From NCBI GenBank assembly GCA_031267385.1, contig JAIRZF010000175.1:1-44332 (forward strand): DNA of 44,332 bases, written 5' to 3'. Shown in pieces: positions 34,959 to 44,332 of the stretch. Source of the DNA: Dysgonamonadaceae bacterium. Lineage in GTDB: Bacteria > Bacteroidota > Bacteroidia > Bacteroidales > Azobacteroidaceae. Numbering within the stretch: the first letter of the stretch is position 1; each line of letters starts with the position of its first letter. A model generated the notes under the pieces. It had not been told where the DNA came from. It searched no databases and saw only the letters and a list, made by a program, of their open reading frames with translations. Both the position numbers and the translations under genes were made by a program.

Positions 34959-37225
34959 TGTTTGTCGAAGTTGTTCTTCCCATACCTCTAGCAGATACGT
35001 ATACTTACTCCATTCCTCCTGAAATGGAAAAATCAGTGGCACCAGGTATTATGGTACTGGTCGAATTTGGAAAGAACAAACATTATTCGGGAATTATCGC
35101 CTACATTCATCCGATTGATCCGGAATCAAGGTTCGAGATAAAGCCAATTATAGCGATAGAAAGTAATCAGCCTGTTTTGAGAAGGCCTCAAATCCGATTT
35201 TGGGAATGGCTTTCCCACTATTATTTGTGCAAATTGGGAGAAGTATATAAAGCGGTTCTTCCTTCCGGATTCCGGACGGAAAGTTCTACAAACTACAAGC
35301 AAAAAAAGGAAACATTCGTCCGGTTTACAGAAAAATACAATGATAACAACCGGTTGTGTGAAGCTTTTGATCTTGTCAAACGGGCGATAAAGCAAGAAAA
35401 ACTGTTACTTTCCTATATCGAATGTTCTAAAATTTCCGGATTTGAGAAAAAGAAAGAAATCAAAGAACTCTCTAAAAAAGAGCTACTATCCAAAAGCGGT
35501 TCAAACGATACCATTCTCAACAGTCTCGTCGAAAAAGGTATTTTTGAAACTTACGAAAAAGAAATAAGTCGTCTGGAAACTTATACACACGAAATACAAC
35601 CTTTAAACAAACTCAATCCGCTTCAACAGGAGGCTTATACGGGTATCGTACAAAGTTTCAGGGAAAAAGATGTTTGCCTGCTTCATGGCGTCACTTCCGC
35701 CGGAAAAACAGAAATATATACGCATCTGATTGCCGAAACATTGAAACTCAACCGGCAAACGCTTATTCTTCTGCCGGAAATTGCCCTGACTGCACAAATT
35801 ACCGGACGTCTTAAGCGTTTTTTTGGAAACAAACTGGGCGTGTATCATTCAAAAGTCAGCGATAATGAACGGGTTGAAATCTGGAATAACCTCCTGAATG
35901 ATGAAAGTTACCGGATTATCTTAGGTGTTCGTTCTTCCATTTTTCTACCATTCCGGGATTTAGGATTAATTATTGTCGATGAAGAACACGAACCAAGTTA
36001 TAAACAGCAGGATCCGGCGCCTCGTTATCATGCCCGCAATGCTGCCATTGTACTGGCCACGATGCATTCTGCAAAGGTGGTATTGGGTAGTGCAACACCG
36101 TCTATCGAATCTTATTTCAATGCACAAACGGGAAAATATGGTTATGTTGAATTAAACAAGCGATTTGAAGATACGGAATTGCCTCTCATTACTCCGGTTA
36201 ATGTAAAAGAACTGAGAAGAAAAAAACGAATGAAGTCCCTTTTTTCTCCCTTGTTGATCGAAAAAATGCAGGAGGCATTGGAGAACGGCGAACAAATACT
36301 GCTTTTTCAGAACCGGAGGGGATTTGCCCCCATGATAAGCTGTAAAATCTGCGATTGGACTCCTAAATGCCGGTTTTGCGATGTAAGTCTGACTTATCAT
36401 AAACGTTACAATCAACTTACCTGCCATTATTGCGGGAGTACTTATCCCATTCCTTCCGAATGTCCGGAGTGTGGCAACAAAGAACTCAAACCGCAAGGAT
36501 TTGGGACAGAAAAAGTGGAAGAAGAGATATTGCAACTGTTCCCCGAAACAAAAGTTGACCGGATGGATGCGGATACGACTAAGAATAAAAAGTCATTCGA
36601 AGAAATCATAACCCGGTTTGAACAAGGAAAAACCCAAATTTTAATCGGGACTCAAATGATTTCCAAAGGACTTGATTTTGAAAAAGTGAGCCTGGTCGGT
36701 ATTCTCAATGCCGATTCTTTGATGAGTTTTCCTGATTTCAGAGCTTATGAACGCGCCTACCAATTGATGTCGCAAGTCTCAGGACGGGCAGGACGACGTA
36801 AAAAACAGGGAGAAGTTGTATTACAGACCTCGCATCCCGAACATCCTATCATCCAAACAGTACTGGATCACAACTACACCGGTATGTATCAGACGCAAAT
36901 CGAAGAACGGCAATTATTCCATTATCCGCCATTTTACAGGTTAATCAATATCAATCTGAAACATAAGAATGAAGATCTGTTGAAAAAAATGGCTTCCGAG
37001 TATGCAAATTTACTTCGTAACGCTTTGGGAGATCGGGTAATGGGACCGGATAAACCTCCGGTAAGCCGGATACAATCGTTTCATATTCAGAAGATTTTAT
37101 TAAAAATAGAAATTTCGGCGTCCCTCAATATCCTCCACAAAATATTGGAGGATGTACGTTCCCGGATGTTAGCAAATTCACAATATAAATATGCAATCAT
37201 ACAATACGACGTCGATCCTGTCTAG
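34958..37225 (+). CDS. priA: Primosomal protein N' (replication restart helicase)
   Basis: 755 residues. The N-terminal 3'-DNA-binding domain begins FVEVVLPIPLADTYTYSIP. The helicase core has Walker A GVTSAGKTEIY (about 243-253), the DEEH box in LIIVDEEHEPSYKQ and GSATPSIES. Zinc-binding cysteine pairs lie between the helicase lobes (CKICDWTPKCRFCD, CHYCG, CPECG). Motifs V/VI are GTQMISKGLDFEKV and QVSGRAGR. It reloads the replisome at stalled forks. Coupled to the preceding barrel gene by TAATG. The stop shares CTAG with the stop of the convergent HD gene. Confidence 0.96.
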   Translation: MFVEVVLPIPLADTYTYSIPPEMEKSVAPGIMVLVEFGKNKHYSGIIAYIHPIDPESRFEIKPIIAIESNQPVLRRPQIRFWEWLSHYYLCKLGEVYKAVLPSGFRTESSTNYKQKKETFVRFTEKYNDNNRLCEAFDLVKRAIKQEKLLLSYIECSKISGFEKKKEIKELSKKELLSKSGSNDTILNSLVEKGIFETYEKEISRLETYTHEIQPLNKLNPLQQEAYTGIVQSFREKDVCLLHGVTSAGKTEIYTHLIAETLKLNRQTLILLPEIALTAQITGRLKRFFGNKLGVYHSKVSDNERVEIWNNLLNDESYRIILGVRSSIFLPFRDLGLIIVDEEHEPSYKQQDPAPRYHARNAAIVLATMHSAKVVLGSATPSIESYFNAQTGKYGYVELNKRFEDTELPLITPVNVKELRRKKRMKSLFSPLLIEKMQEALENGEQILLFQNRRGFAPMISCKICDWTPKCRFCDVSLTYHKRYNQLTCHYCGSTYPIPSECPECGNKELKPQGFGTEKVEEEILQLFPETKVDRMDADTTKNKKSFEEIITRFEQGKTQILIGTQMISKGLDFEKVSLVGILNADSLMSFPDFRAYERAYQLMSQVSGRAGRRKKQGEVVLQTSHPEHPIIQTVLDHNYTGMYQTQIEERQLFHYPPFYRLININLKHKNEDLLKKMASEYANLLRNALGDRVMGPDKPPVSRIQSFHIQKILLKIEISASLNILHKILEDVRSRMLANSQYKYAIIQYDVDPV

Positions 37226-39249
37226 GATTTCTCCTTCAAATCGGGATAACTGATCCTGGAATGATACATTGTTGTTAACTTTTCAATAAATATTTCTTTG
37301 ATATCGGAAATATTCCGGAAAGTTAATGGAACATGACTTAACAGATCATCCTGGATTTGAGAATCAATAATCTTATTGACCAATGCAGATATGGTTTCTT
37401 CCGTATATTCTTTCAGGCTTCTGGACGCAGCTTCCACGGCGTCGGCCATCATCAGGATGGCTGTTTCCCGCGTATGTGGATTCGGCCCGGGATAAGTAAA
37501 CATGGATTCATCGACAGGCCTATCCGGATATTTATTCTTATAAGAATTATAAAAATATTTTGTCTTCCCTTTTCCGTGATGAGTGCGGATAAAATCAATG
37601 ATCATCGCCGGTAAATTATTTTTCCTGGCAATTTTCACCCCTTCTTCAACATGACTGATGATGATCTTTGCACTCTCCGCAAAATCCAACCGGTCATGAG
37701 GATTTATACCTCCAACCTGATTCTCAATGAAAAAAACCGGATTGACCATTTTCCCAATATCATGATACAATGCGCCGGTACGTATCAATTGCGGATTAGC
37801 CCTTACTTTGGTTGCAACAGCCGTACCAAGCATGGACACTTGCAGCGAATGTTGGAACGTGCCCGGACATTTTTCCGATAATTCCCTGAGAATCGGAGTA
37901 TTAATATCCGATAACTCAACCAGGGTCACATTGGAAATATATCCGAACATTTTTTCTATGATGTAAATAAAAGCATAGGTGAACATCAGGAATACAAAAT
38001 TAATTCCGAAATAGGTGAACATCCGCCAGTTGATTTTACTCCAATCTCCTTCCTGTATCATCACAAGACCAACATACACAATAGCATAAGTCAATAAGAC
38101 ATAAAAAGAACACTGTATAAGTTGAGACCGTTTAGTCAGATCTTTCAAAATAAACACGACGATCATACAGGTCATAAACTGAAGGACGATAAATTCAAAA
38201 GGAAAAGGCGTCATCAACGAACACAACAAAACCGTGATATTATGTGCCATCTGTGCTGTACGGGAATCGAAAAAAGTACGAATAGTCAAAGGAATAATAG
38301 CAAACGGTATGACATAAGTATTGAATAAGCCGGATCTGACACTAAGTTCCGTCAATAAAGTGAACCCGGCGATCAATGACAACATAAAAATGACATGCTT
38401 ACGCCGGTTGTATATGTTTGGCCTGAAAAAATGCAGAAAAAACATGAAACAAGCCAAAAGACCTGCCACCAAAATGACGACACCAATCAAAAAACGGGAT
38501 TGCTGCATCACATTGCCGGTGCGCTCCTCCGAAACCTGTTTGAGTGCAGATAAAATACCAAATGTCTTTTTATCTATGATCTCTCCCCGATCAACAATCC
38601 TTTCTCCCGCCTGAACCATTCCATAGGATGGAGATATCTGTGATAACGATTCATTCTTCACTTTTTCAGAAGTCTTTTCATCATATTCCAGATTTTCAAC
38701 CAGGTAAGTATTCAGATCCCCGGATTTAAGAATTCGTACATCCAGATACAGAGGACAGTTCTCAAAGATATAAGAATATGCCGATTTCACGGTAAACACC
38801 TCGTTTACAGGGTGACTGACGGCAATATTCCCTTCAAAAATTTTAAACTGACCATACTGATTGTCACTGAGGAAATTATAGTCGCCTACCTGTAAAATAC
38901 CGACATGATATAATTTTTGTAAAACATCGGTAACATAATAGATATAATCATTTTCCCATTTGTATTCGTAATCATTTTCAAATTTAGCGATCTGCGTATT
39001 GACAAGCTCATTATTTTTAGAAAAATACGGTTGAAAATTCATCAGGATACTGTCCTGTTCCTTTTTCAACTCCTCTGCCGGTTTAAAAATAGGAAAATCA
39101 AACTGTGCGGTTACCAAACCATATCGCCAGGGCTTCCCTTCATTAAAAGTATAGCGGAACCGTCCTTCCCGCGGAAATAATGCAATAATAAGCAGTGCAA
39201 CTACTATGAAAAATGCATAAATTGATATTTTAAAAGACTTGTTATCCAT
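37222..39249 (-). CDS. PgpH-type membrane HD phosphodiesterase (7TMR-HD)
   Basis: 675 residues from the ATG at 39249 (MDNKSFKISIYAFFIVVALLI); the longer frame to 39420 would run back over gltX. Order: one membrane segment, an extracellular domain of about 230 residues (YNFLSDNQYGQFKIFEGN, GMVQAGERIVDRGEIID), about seven membrane segments (FLIGVVILVAGLLACFMFFL onward), and a cytoplasmic HD domain with LSEKCPGTFQHSLQVSMLG, GALYHDIGKMVNP (the HD pair near 493) and FIRTHHGKGKTKYFY. The family hydrolyses cyclic di-AMP. Tail-to-tail overlap of 4 bp with priA; divergent from gltX. Confidence 0.9.
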   Translation of the reverse strand: MDNKSFKISIYAFFIVVALLIIALFPREGRFRYTFNEGKPWRYGLVTAQFDFPIFKPAEELKKEQDSILMNFQPYFSKNNELVNTQIAKFENDYEYKWENDYIYYVTDVLQKLYHVGILQVGDYNFLSDNQYGQFKIFEGNIAVSHPVNEVFTVKSAYSYIFENCPLYLDVRILKSGDLNTYLVENLEYDEKTSEKVKNESLSQISPSYGMVQAGERIVDRGEIIDKKTFGILSALKQVSEERTGNVMQQSRFLIGVVILVAGLLACFMFFLHFFRPNIYNRRKHVIFMLSLIAGFTLLTELSVRSGLFNTYVIPFAIIPLTIRTFFDSRTAQMAHNITVLLCSLMTPFPFEFIVLQFMTCMIVVFILKDLTKRSQLIQCSFYVLLTYAIVYVGLVMIQEGDWSKINWRMFTYFGINFVFLMFTYAFIYIIEKMFGYISNVTLVELSDINTPILRELSEKCPGTFQHSLQVSMLGTAVATKVRANPQLIRTGALYHDIGKMVNPVFFIENQVGGINPHDRLDFAESAKIIISHVEEGVKIARKNNLPAMIIDFIRTHHGKGKTKYFYNSYKNKYPDRPVDESMFTYPGPNPHTRETAILMMADAVEAASRSLKEYTEETISALVNKIIDSQIQDDLLSHVPLTFRNISDIKEIFIEKLTTMYHSRISYPDLKEKS

Positions 39250-39300
39250 ATAAAATCGTTGAATTTTTGCGAAATGTACTAAAAAAATAATAAATATGCG

Positions 39301-39308
39301 TACTTTTG
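39301..39308 (+). promoter_or_regulatory. -7 element of gltX
   Basis: TACTTTTG followed by CGG, 26 nt upstream of the ATG at 39335. It lies downstream of an in-frame ATG at 39296, which supports the shorter protein. Confidence 0.6.
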
Positions 39309-39334
39309 CGGAAATTTCAATAAACAGGTGGTTT

Positions 39335-40846
39335 ATGTCGCAACGAAAAGTAAGAGTCAGATTCGCCCCAAGTCCAACAGGGCCACTACACATAGGAGGT
39401 GTACGCACAGCTTTATACAATTATCTTTTTGCTAAAAAATACGACGGAGAGTTTCTTTTAAGAATTGAAGATACAGATAGTCAACGTTTTGTTCCCGGAG
39501 CCGAGGAATACATCGTCGAAACATTCAACTGGTTAGGGATAAGCTTTGATGAAGGTCCTCATCTCGGTGGAAAATACGCTCCTTACCGCCAATCGGAACG
39601 TAAAGATATTTACAAAAAATATGTCGATGAACTTTGTGAAAAAAGATTAGCCTACCTCGCTTTTGATACCCCGGAACAACTGGCAGCCAAACGTGTGGAA
39701 ATAGCTAATTTTCAGTACGATGCATCTACCCGGATGTCGATGACCAACTCGTTGACATGCTCCCCTGAAGAAATAAAAAAATACATCGACGATGGAATTC
39801 CATACGTTGTACGTATTAAAATAGAGCCTGACGAAGATGTAGTGGTCAATGACCTCATCCGGGGAAAAGTCGTTATAAATTCATCTGTACTGGATGATAA
39901 GGTTCTTTATAAATCGGCCGATGGACTTCCGACTTATCACCTTGCAAATATCGTGGACGACCATCTGATGGAAATCAGCCACGTAATTCGTGGAGAAGAA
40001 TGGCTTCCTTCCGCGCCATTACATGTTTTATTGTATCGTTATTTGAATTGGAACGCGCCTCAATTTGCCCATTTGCCTTTGTTATTGAAGCCGGAAGGAA
40101 ATGGAAAACTAAGTAAACGCGACGGCGACCGCCTGGGATTCCCGGTATTTCCTCTTGAATGGAAAGATCCGAAGACTGGAGAAATTTCATCGGGATACCG
40201 TGAAACCGGCTATTTGCCGGAAGCTGTTGTAAATTTCCTCGCATTATTGGGATGGAATCCCGGAAATGATCAGGAAATAATGAATATGAATGAGTTAACA
40301 GAATTATTTTCCATCGAAAAATGCAGTAAAAGCGGTGCAAAATTCGATTATAAAAAAGGAGAATGGTTCAATCATCAATATATCCAATTGAAGCCGGATG
40401 AAGAAATTGCCAAAATGTTCCTTCTTATTCTGGAAGAAAACAGCATCTCTTCTTCCTTAGATAACGTCATCAAAATCGTTGGTTTGGTGAAAGAACGCGT
40501 AAATTTTGTCAAGGAATTATGGGGACAATCTTCGTTCTTTTTCGTTGCACCTGTTACTTACGACGAAAAAACCGTTTCCAAACGTTGGAAACCGGAATCT
40601 GCAATTCAACTGACGGAACTTGGCGACGTATTGGCGAAAATGGATGACTTTTCCGCCCATAGTACGGAAGAAATAGTCAAATCCTGGATCGAAGAAAAAC
40701 AATATCATTTGGGGAATATTATGAATGTTTTTCGCTTAGCGCTGGTGGGAGAATCAAAAGGCCCGCATATCTTTGATATCACGGAGATCCTTGGGAAAAA
40801 GGAAGTTTTAGACAGATTGAAGAAAGCCATAGAAACTTTAAAATAA
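39335..40846 (+). CDS. gltX: Glutamate--tRNA ligase
   Basis: 503 residues from the ATG at 39335 ([22 protein letters not shown]). Class I synthetase with the HIGH-equivalent HIGG at 19-22, [44 protein letters not shown] and the KMSKS motif [15 protein letters not shown] near 260. The C-terminal helical anticodon domain is complete. Four bases separate it from waaA, so the two are probably cotranscribed. Confidence 0.97.
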   Translation: MSQRKVRVRFAPSPTGPLHIGGVRTALYNYLFAKKYDGEFLLRIEDTDSQRFVPGAEEYIVETFNWLGISFDEGPHLGGKYAPYRQSERKDIYKKYVDELCEKRLAYLAFDTPEQLAAKRVEIANFQYDASTRMSMTNSLTCSPEEIKKYIDDGIPYVVRIKIEPDEDVVVNDLIRGKVVINSSVLDDKVLYKSADGLPTYHLANIVDDHLMEISHVIRGEEWLPSAPLHVLLYRYLNWNAPQFAHLPLLLKPEGNGKLSKRDGDRLGFPVFPLEWKDPKTGEISSGYRETGYLPEAVVNFLALLGWNPGNDQEIMNMNELTELFSIEKCSKSGAKFDYKKGEWFNHQYIQLKPDEEIAKMFLLILEENSISSSLDNVIKIVGLVKERVNFVKELWGQSSFFFVAPVTYDEKTVSKRWKPESAIQLTELGDVLAKMDDFSAHSTEEIVKSWIEEKQYHLGNIMNVFRLALVGESKGPHIFDITEILGKKEVLDRLKKAIETLK

Positions 40847-40850
40847 TACT

Positions 40851-42086
40851 ATGTACAGCTTTGTCATTGGATTTTATGCGATGATTGTCCGGATTATTTC
40901 TCCTTTTCATAAGAAAGCAGGGTTAATGGTCAAAGGACAAAAGCAAACATTTGATATACTTCGGAAACAAATTGATCCGAAAGCGCGGTATATCTGGTTT
41001 CATGCAGCTTCTTTGGGAGAATTTGAGCAAGGACGGCCTTTGATTGAAAAAATCAGGGATCAACATCCGGAATATAAAATCCTACTGACATTTTTTTCTC
41101 CTTCGGGGTATGAAGTTCTGAAAAATTATTCCGGAGTTGATGTTATCTGCTATCTTCCTTTCGATTTTTATCGCAATGCAAAAAAATTTCTCAAGCTGGC
41201 CAATCCGGAAATGGCTATATTCATCAAATATGAATTCTGGCAAAACTATCTTAATCAACTACATAAGAAAAATATTCCCACTTACATCGTTTCCGCCATC
41301 TTCAGGCCGACTCAGATTTTTTTCAAATGGTATGGAACCGGATACCGTTCTGTCCTGAAAGACTTCAACTGGCTCTTTGTACAGGATCAGAAATCCATGG
41401 ATCTATTGAATAAGTATAAGATTACGAATGTCAGTATTGCAGGAGATACTCGTTTCGATCGTGTTGCCGAGGTCTTTGAACGACAAAAATCATTCGATCT
41501 GATAGAAAAATTCCTTAACATACGGGATGAAAAAAAAGACCTGGTTTTGATTGCCGGCAGTTCCTGGTCAAAAGATGAAGATTTATTTATCCCTTATTTT
41601 AACTCTTGTCCCGCCTTAAAATTGATTATCGCCCCCCACGAAATAAATGAAGAACACCTTCAATATATAGCTTCCAAACTGGAACGTCCTTACGCCTTTT
41701 ATTCCAAAGTGACGGAAAATGAAATCAAAAATACCGACTGCCTGATCATAGACAGTTTTGGCATACTTTCTTCTATCTATCGTTATGGGGAAATTGTCTA
41801 CATCGGTGGAGGATTCGGCGCCGGAATTCATAATATACTGGAAGCCGCCGTATACGGTAAACCCGTTATTTTCGGGCCAAATTATCAAAAATTTAAGGAA
41901 GCAAATGATCTTATTGCCTGTCATGGCGGATTTTCCGTTCAGGATCAAACTTCTTTCAATGAAAAAATGAATGAACTGTTATCTTATAACGAGGTGCTCG
42001 ACAAAGCCGGAAAACAAGCCGGAAAATACGTCCAAAACAACGTAGGAGCAACAAGAATTATCCTGGAGAAAATATTCAACTTTTGA
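40851..42086 (+). CDS. waaA: 3-deoxy-D-manno-octulosonic acid (Kdo) transferase
   Basis: 411 residues. An N-terminal membrane anchor (MYSFVIGFYAMIVRIISPF) is followed by the GT-B fold: RYIWFHAASLGEFEQGRPLIEKI with the catalytic-base glutamate region, FIKYEFWQNYL, SAIFRPTQIFFKWYG, then VLIAGSSWSKDEDL, LIIAPHEINEEHL, YIGGGFGAGIHNILEAAVYGKPVIFGPNYQKF. It adds Kdo to lipid A precursors on the inner face of the inner membrane. Confidence 0.94.
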   Translation: MYSFVIGFYAMIVRIISPFHKKAGLMVKGQKQTFDILRKQIDPKARYIWFHAASLGEFEQGRPLIEKIRDQHPEYKILLTFFSPSGYEVLKNYSGVDVICYLPFDFYRNAKKFLKLANPEMAIFIKYEFWQNYLNQLHKKNIPTYIVSAIFRPTQIFFKWYGTGYRSVLKDFNWLFVQDQKSMDLLNKYKITNVSIAGDTRFDRVAEVFERQKSFDLIEKFLNIRDEKKDLVLIAGSSWSKDEDLFIPYFNSCPALKLIIAPHEINEEHLQYIASKLERPYAFYSKVTENEIKNTDCLIIDSFGILSSIYRYGEIVYIGGGFGAGIHNILEAAVYGKPVIFGPNYQKFKEANDLIACHGGFSVQDQTSFNEKMNELLSYNEVLDKAGKQAGKYVQNNVGATRIILEKIFNF

Positions 42087-42090
42087 AATA

Positions 42091-42229
42091 CGTGTTTAAA
42101 ACACGGAGTTTCACGGAGTTTTTTTTCACGGAGTAACACGGAGTTTTTTAAAATATATTCCGAATTATATTTTTTCTCCGTGTACTCCGTGTTAAAAGAA
42201 AAAAACAGTGTACTCCGTGTTAAAAATAA
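42091..42229. repeat. CACGGAGT intergenic repeat with inverted arms
   Basis: Four CACGGAGT units are on the plus strand at about 42101-42144 (AACACGGAGTTTCACGGAGT pattern), and two inverted ACTCCGTGTT units at about 42178-42224, so the RNA could fold into long hairpins. Repeats of this form are common between genes in Bacteroidota. It directly follows waaA and may act as its transcript end. Confidence 0.75.
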
Positions 42230-42241
42230 ACGTTAACAACC

Positions 42242-42489
42242 TGTGGAAAAACGTTGATTACTTTTGAAAAATTACGCTTGACTTGTATCAATTATTCATC
42301 ATATATCATTTATTCCGAAAACCGATCTTTTTACTATCATTATTTATTCCGAAAACATGAGCATAGTTTTGCACAAGAACAAATCGTTTTTCTGCAATAA
42401 AGTTTTTAACTTTGCACTTTTCAACAGTGTTGATAAAAAAATGAAATAAACTTATTATCAACGAATTGAAAAATTACGCTTGTTGATAA
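42242..42489. other. AT-rich segment with DnaA-box-like TTATCAAC motifs
   Basis: Between waaA and nadA there is TGTGGAAAA at 42242-42250, TGTTGATAA at 42428-42436 and 42481-42489, and TTATCAACG at 42455-42463; the second and third boxes form an inverted pair. GAAAAATTACGCTTG occurs twice (near 42266 and 42468), as does TTATTCCGAAAAC (near 42309 and 42344). An AT-only stretch follows before nadA. This could be a DnaA-binding or replication-related site, or simply repeats in a promoter region. The evidence is suggestive only. Confidence 0.3.
42407..42414 (+). promoter_or_regulatory. Candidate -7 element for nadA
   Basis: TAACTTTG followed by CAC; a second candidate TAGTTTTG lies at 42364-42371. 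Both are about 210-260 nt upstream of the nadA start, which implies a long AT-rich leader. Confidence 0.4.
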
Positions 42490-42625
42490 ACAGGATGAAG
42501 AATTGCATGGTATTTTAATAACTTAAAAAGCAAATTATTTAACATTATTTTTTCAGACTTTTCAACAGAGTATTATAATCATCATTTTTCTTTTTTAAAT
42601 TTAAAAAATAAATAATAATATAACA

Positions 42626-43615
42626 ATGGTTGAAAACAACTCTCCGGCCGGATTTTTAAATATTCCGGCGCCCCAATATACGGATATTAAAAAAGAGATT
42701 TCCAATTTGAAGAAAGAAAGAAATGCCATTATTCTCGCCCACTATTATCAAACGGGAGAAATTCAGGATATTGCCGATTTTGTCGGTGATAGTTTAGCTC
42801 TTGCTCAATGGGCTGCCAAAACAACAGCAGAAGTTATTGTTTTGTGTGGCGTTCATTTTATGGGTGAAACGGCGAAAATTCTTTGTCCCGAAAAACGGGT
42901 GTTTGTACCTGACCTGAATGCAGGCTGTTCTTTGGCAGACAGTTGTCCCGCTGATGAATTTGAAAAATTTATAAAAACTCATCCGGATCGTACGGTTATT
43001 TCTTATGTTAATACCACCGCTGCGGTGAAAGCTTTGACGGATGTAGTGGTTACATCGACTAATGCCCGTCAAATTGTGGAGAGTTTTCCTCTGGAAACGC
43101 CGATCATATTCGGACCGGACAAGAACCTTGGAAATTATATTAACAGCATTACAGGGCGAAATATGCTGCTTTGGAACGGCGCCTGTCACGTGCATGAACA
43201 GTTTTCCCTTGAAAAAATTATTGAATTGAAAAAAGTGCATCCGGGCGCCTTGTTATTAGCGCATCCTGAATGTAAAAGTGTGATATTGAAATTAGCTGAT
43301 CATATAGGTTCCACAGCTTCTTTATTGAAATTCGCCACTCATTCGGACAACAACGAATTTATTGTCGCCACCGAATCGGGTATTCTTCATGAAATGCAGA
43401 AAAAAAATCCGGGTAAAATTTTTATTCCTGCACCTCCGAACGACAGTACCTGCGCCTGTAATGAATGTAATTTCATGCGTTTGAATACAATCGAAAAACT
43501 ATATAATTGCCTGAAATATGAGATGCCTGAAATTTTCGTAGACGAAGAAGTCAGGAAAAAAGCAGTGAAACCCATTGAGAAAATGTTGGAGATTTCTGCC
43601 AAGTTAAAGCTTTGA
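42626..43615 (+). CDS. nadA: Quinolinate synthase
   Basis: 329 residues. NadA condenses iminoaspartate with dihydroxyacetone phosphate to quinolinate using a [4Fe-4S] cluster. Visible: AIILAHYYQTGEIQDIADFVGDSL, LCGVHFMGETAKILCPEK, VFVPDLNAGCSLADSCP (first cluster cysteine region), YVNTTAAVKALTDVVVTSTNA, FGPDKNLGNYI, LWNGACHVHEQF (second), LAHPECK, GSTASLLKF, ATESGILHEM and CACNECNFM (third). The partner genes nadB and nadC are not in the window. Confidence 0.96.
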   Translation: MVENNSPAGFLNIPAPQYTDIKKEISNLKKERNAIILAHYYQTGEIQDIADFVGDSLALAQWAAKTTAEVIVLCGVHFMGETAKILCPEKRVFVPDLNAGCSLADSCPADEFEKFIKTHPDRTVISYVNTTAAVKALTDVVVTSTNARQIVESFPLETPIIFGPDKNLGNYINSITGRNMLLWNGACHVHEQFSLEKIIELKKVHPGALLLAHPECKSVILKLADHIGSTASLLKFATHSDNNEFIVATESGILHEMQKKNPGKIFIPAPPNDSTCACNECNFMRLNTIEKLYNCLKYEMPEIFVDEEVRKKAVKPIEKMLEISAKLKL

Positions 43616-44332
43616 AAAAAATTATAACACAATAATTAGGAAAAATAGATTGGAGTTAGTATTTTTGTACTGTATTGTTGATTAGGTACTTATGTATCTA
43701 CTTTTAAAAAATAAAGATATGTATAAATAGAAAAGTAAAATATCGATTAAAATATAATTGAGCTAACGCTCTTATTCTCACTACTCGAAATCTTCCAAAT
43801 TTCAAAACAGTGCCCGAGGATAAGTTTGCGAAAGTTCATGTCTTTGGGCGTGAACTGTTCGTGCTTATTTAGGTACAAGGCATTTGGAAGAGCCACGAGT
43901 AGTAAATAAGCAATCAACGGATAAGTTCACGCCTTTTTTGTATGGTTGCAGTTGTAGGTGAGTCGGTAAATAACCCTTTAAAATTGATGGATCATGCAAC
44001 AGAAAATTTATTGCAGTACACGGTAAGCCATCGGTAAAGTGCGTATCTCTTCACTCACACCTTTTTTAAGCGAATCTCTTAGAGCAAATGATATTCAATG
44101 TTCTTAAGCAGAATGGCCGATTTATTTCACGAAAAAATTTTGATGGAGTGATACATTTATCTTATCCTTTTGCTTAGGCGTATTGTGTATTCTTTTTTCT
44201 TAAGAGGATGGATAGTACAATATTCTTAAGCAAGGACAGAAAATCCTGGCAAAAAACTATAAAACGTTGCTGTCTTGATTATAGTTTTTCAAGGTTTCTT
44301 TCAAGTTGTGCGGTAATAATTGAGTTAAATCC
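43616..44332. other. Intergenic region without an intact gene; possible decayed element
   Basis: 717 bp at the right edge. The minus strand gives scattered coding-like pieces interrupted by stops, for example LTQLLPHNLKETLKNYNQD near 44270-44326, KKGVSEEIRTLPMAYRVLQ near 44010-44070, and LYLNKHEQFTPKDMNFRKL near 43810-43870. They could be a dead transposase or other gene, but I recognise no family. TTCTTAAG recurs several times between 44095 and 44235. No tRNA or promoter is convincing. Confidence 0.35.

Noticed and set aside
36152-36535. Minus-strand 127-aa open frame inside priA
   Set aside because: Antisense shadow of the helicase zinc-binding region.

Overview
The window looks like chromosomal DNA of a Bacteroidota bacterium, most likely of the order Bacteroidales. 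The evidence is the promoter signature TAnnTTTG in front of many genes with almost no Shine-Dalgarno sequences, together with family markers: DUF4271 membrane protein, fused two-subunit 2-oxoacid:ferredoxin oxidoreductase, OMP_b-brl_3-type outer-membrane barrels, Ig/PKD-like giant secreted proteins, RprX/RprY-like two-component regulators, and the TACACGGAGT-type intergenic repeats. I cannot name a genus.

Layout. 1-6930 (minus) is one uninterrupted reading frame, the first 2310 codons of a giant secreted Ig/PKD-repeat surface protein that runs off the left edge. 6931-7835 is noncoding and repeat-rich (a (TC)13 microsatellite, GAAGTTA tandem repeats, GCCC-n-GGGC palindromes). 7836-11308 (minus) is an operon of korA, korB and a CBM9-like protein. 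11487-25016 is the accessory island of most interest (below). 25048-28729 (minus) holds a tetrapyrrole-methylase-family methyltransferase, an orphan XRE antitoxin-like regulator, a GT4 glycosyltransferase and ahcY. 28815-33193 (plus) holds LOG, DUF4271, hemD, rnpA, yidD, tyrS and tRNA-Gln with a strong terminator. 33355-34310 is a decayed DUF4062-containing gene. 34389-43615 carries a small outer-membrane barrel, priA, a PgpH-type HD phosphodiesterase (minus), gltX, waaA and nadA. The last 0.7 kb has no intact gene.

The island is a double-glycine-leader peptide system with its own two-component control. One AT-rich operon (14949-22762) encodes an outer-membrane barrel protein, a radical SAM/SPASM maturase with an N-terminal PqqD-like region, an acyl carrier protein, a 71-aa GG-leader precursor whose core starts with three CXXX units and continues with an Asp-alternating repeat, a tandem-GNAT acyltransferase-like protein, a C39-peptidase ABC exporter (PCAT), and a small unknown protein. 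A histidine kinase/OmpR-family response regulator pair is encoded convergently (22746-24732). Divergent from the kinase is an unlisted 48-codon gene for a second GG-leader peptide (24870-25016).

Four promoters in the island (upstream of the first barrel gene, of two tiny membrane proteins, of the biosynthetic operon, and of the 48-aa peptide) share one architecture that I found by hand alignment: three ATAAC half-sites with start-to-start spacings of 11 and 21 bp, then 27-28 bp to a TAnnTTT(G/A) -7 element. The helical phasing fits an OmpR-family regulator, and the obvious candidate is the local response regulator. My model, which is inference, is a sensed signal acting through the kinase/regulator on all four units, giving production, maturation (radical SAM cross-linking and possibly fatty acylation by ACP plus GNAT), leader removal and export of peptides. 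A decayed barrel-gene copy and an 18-bp direct repeat at the two ends of the AT-rich operon suggest that the locus grew by tandem duplication and insertion.
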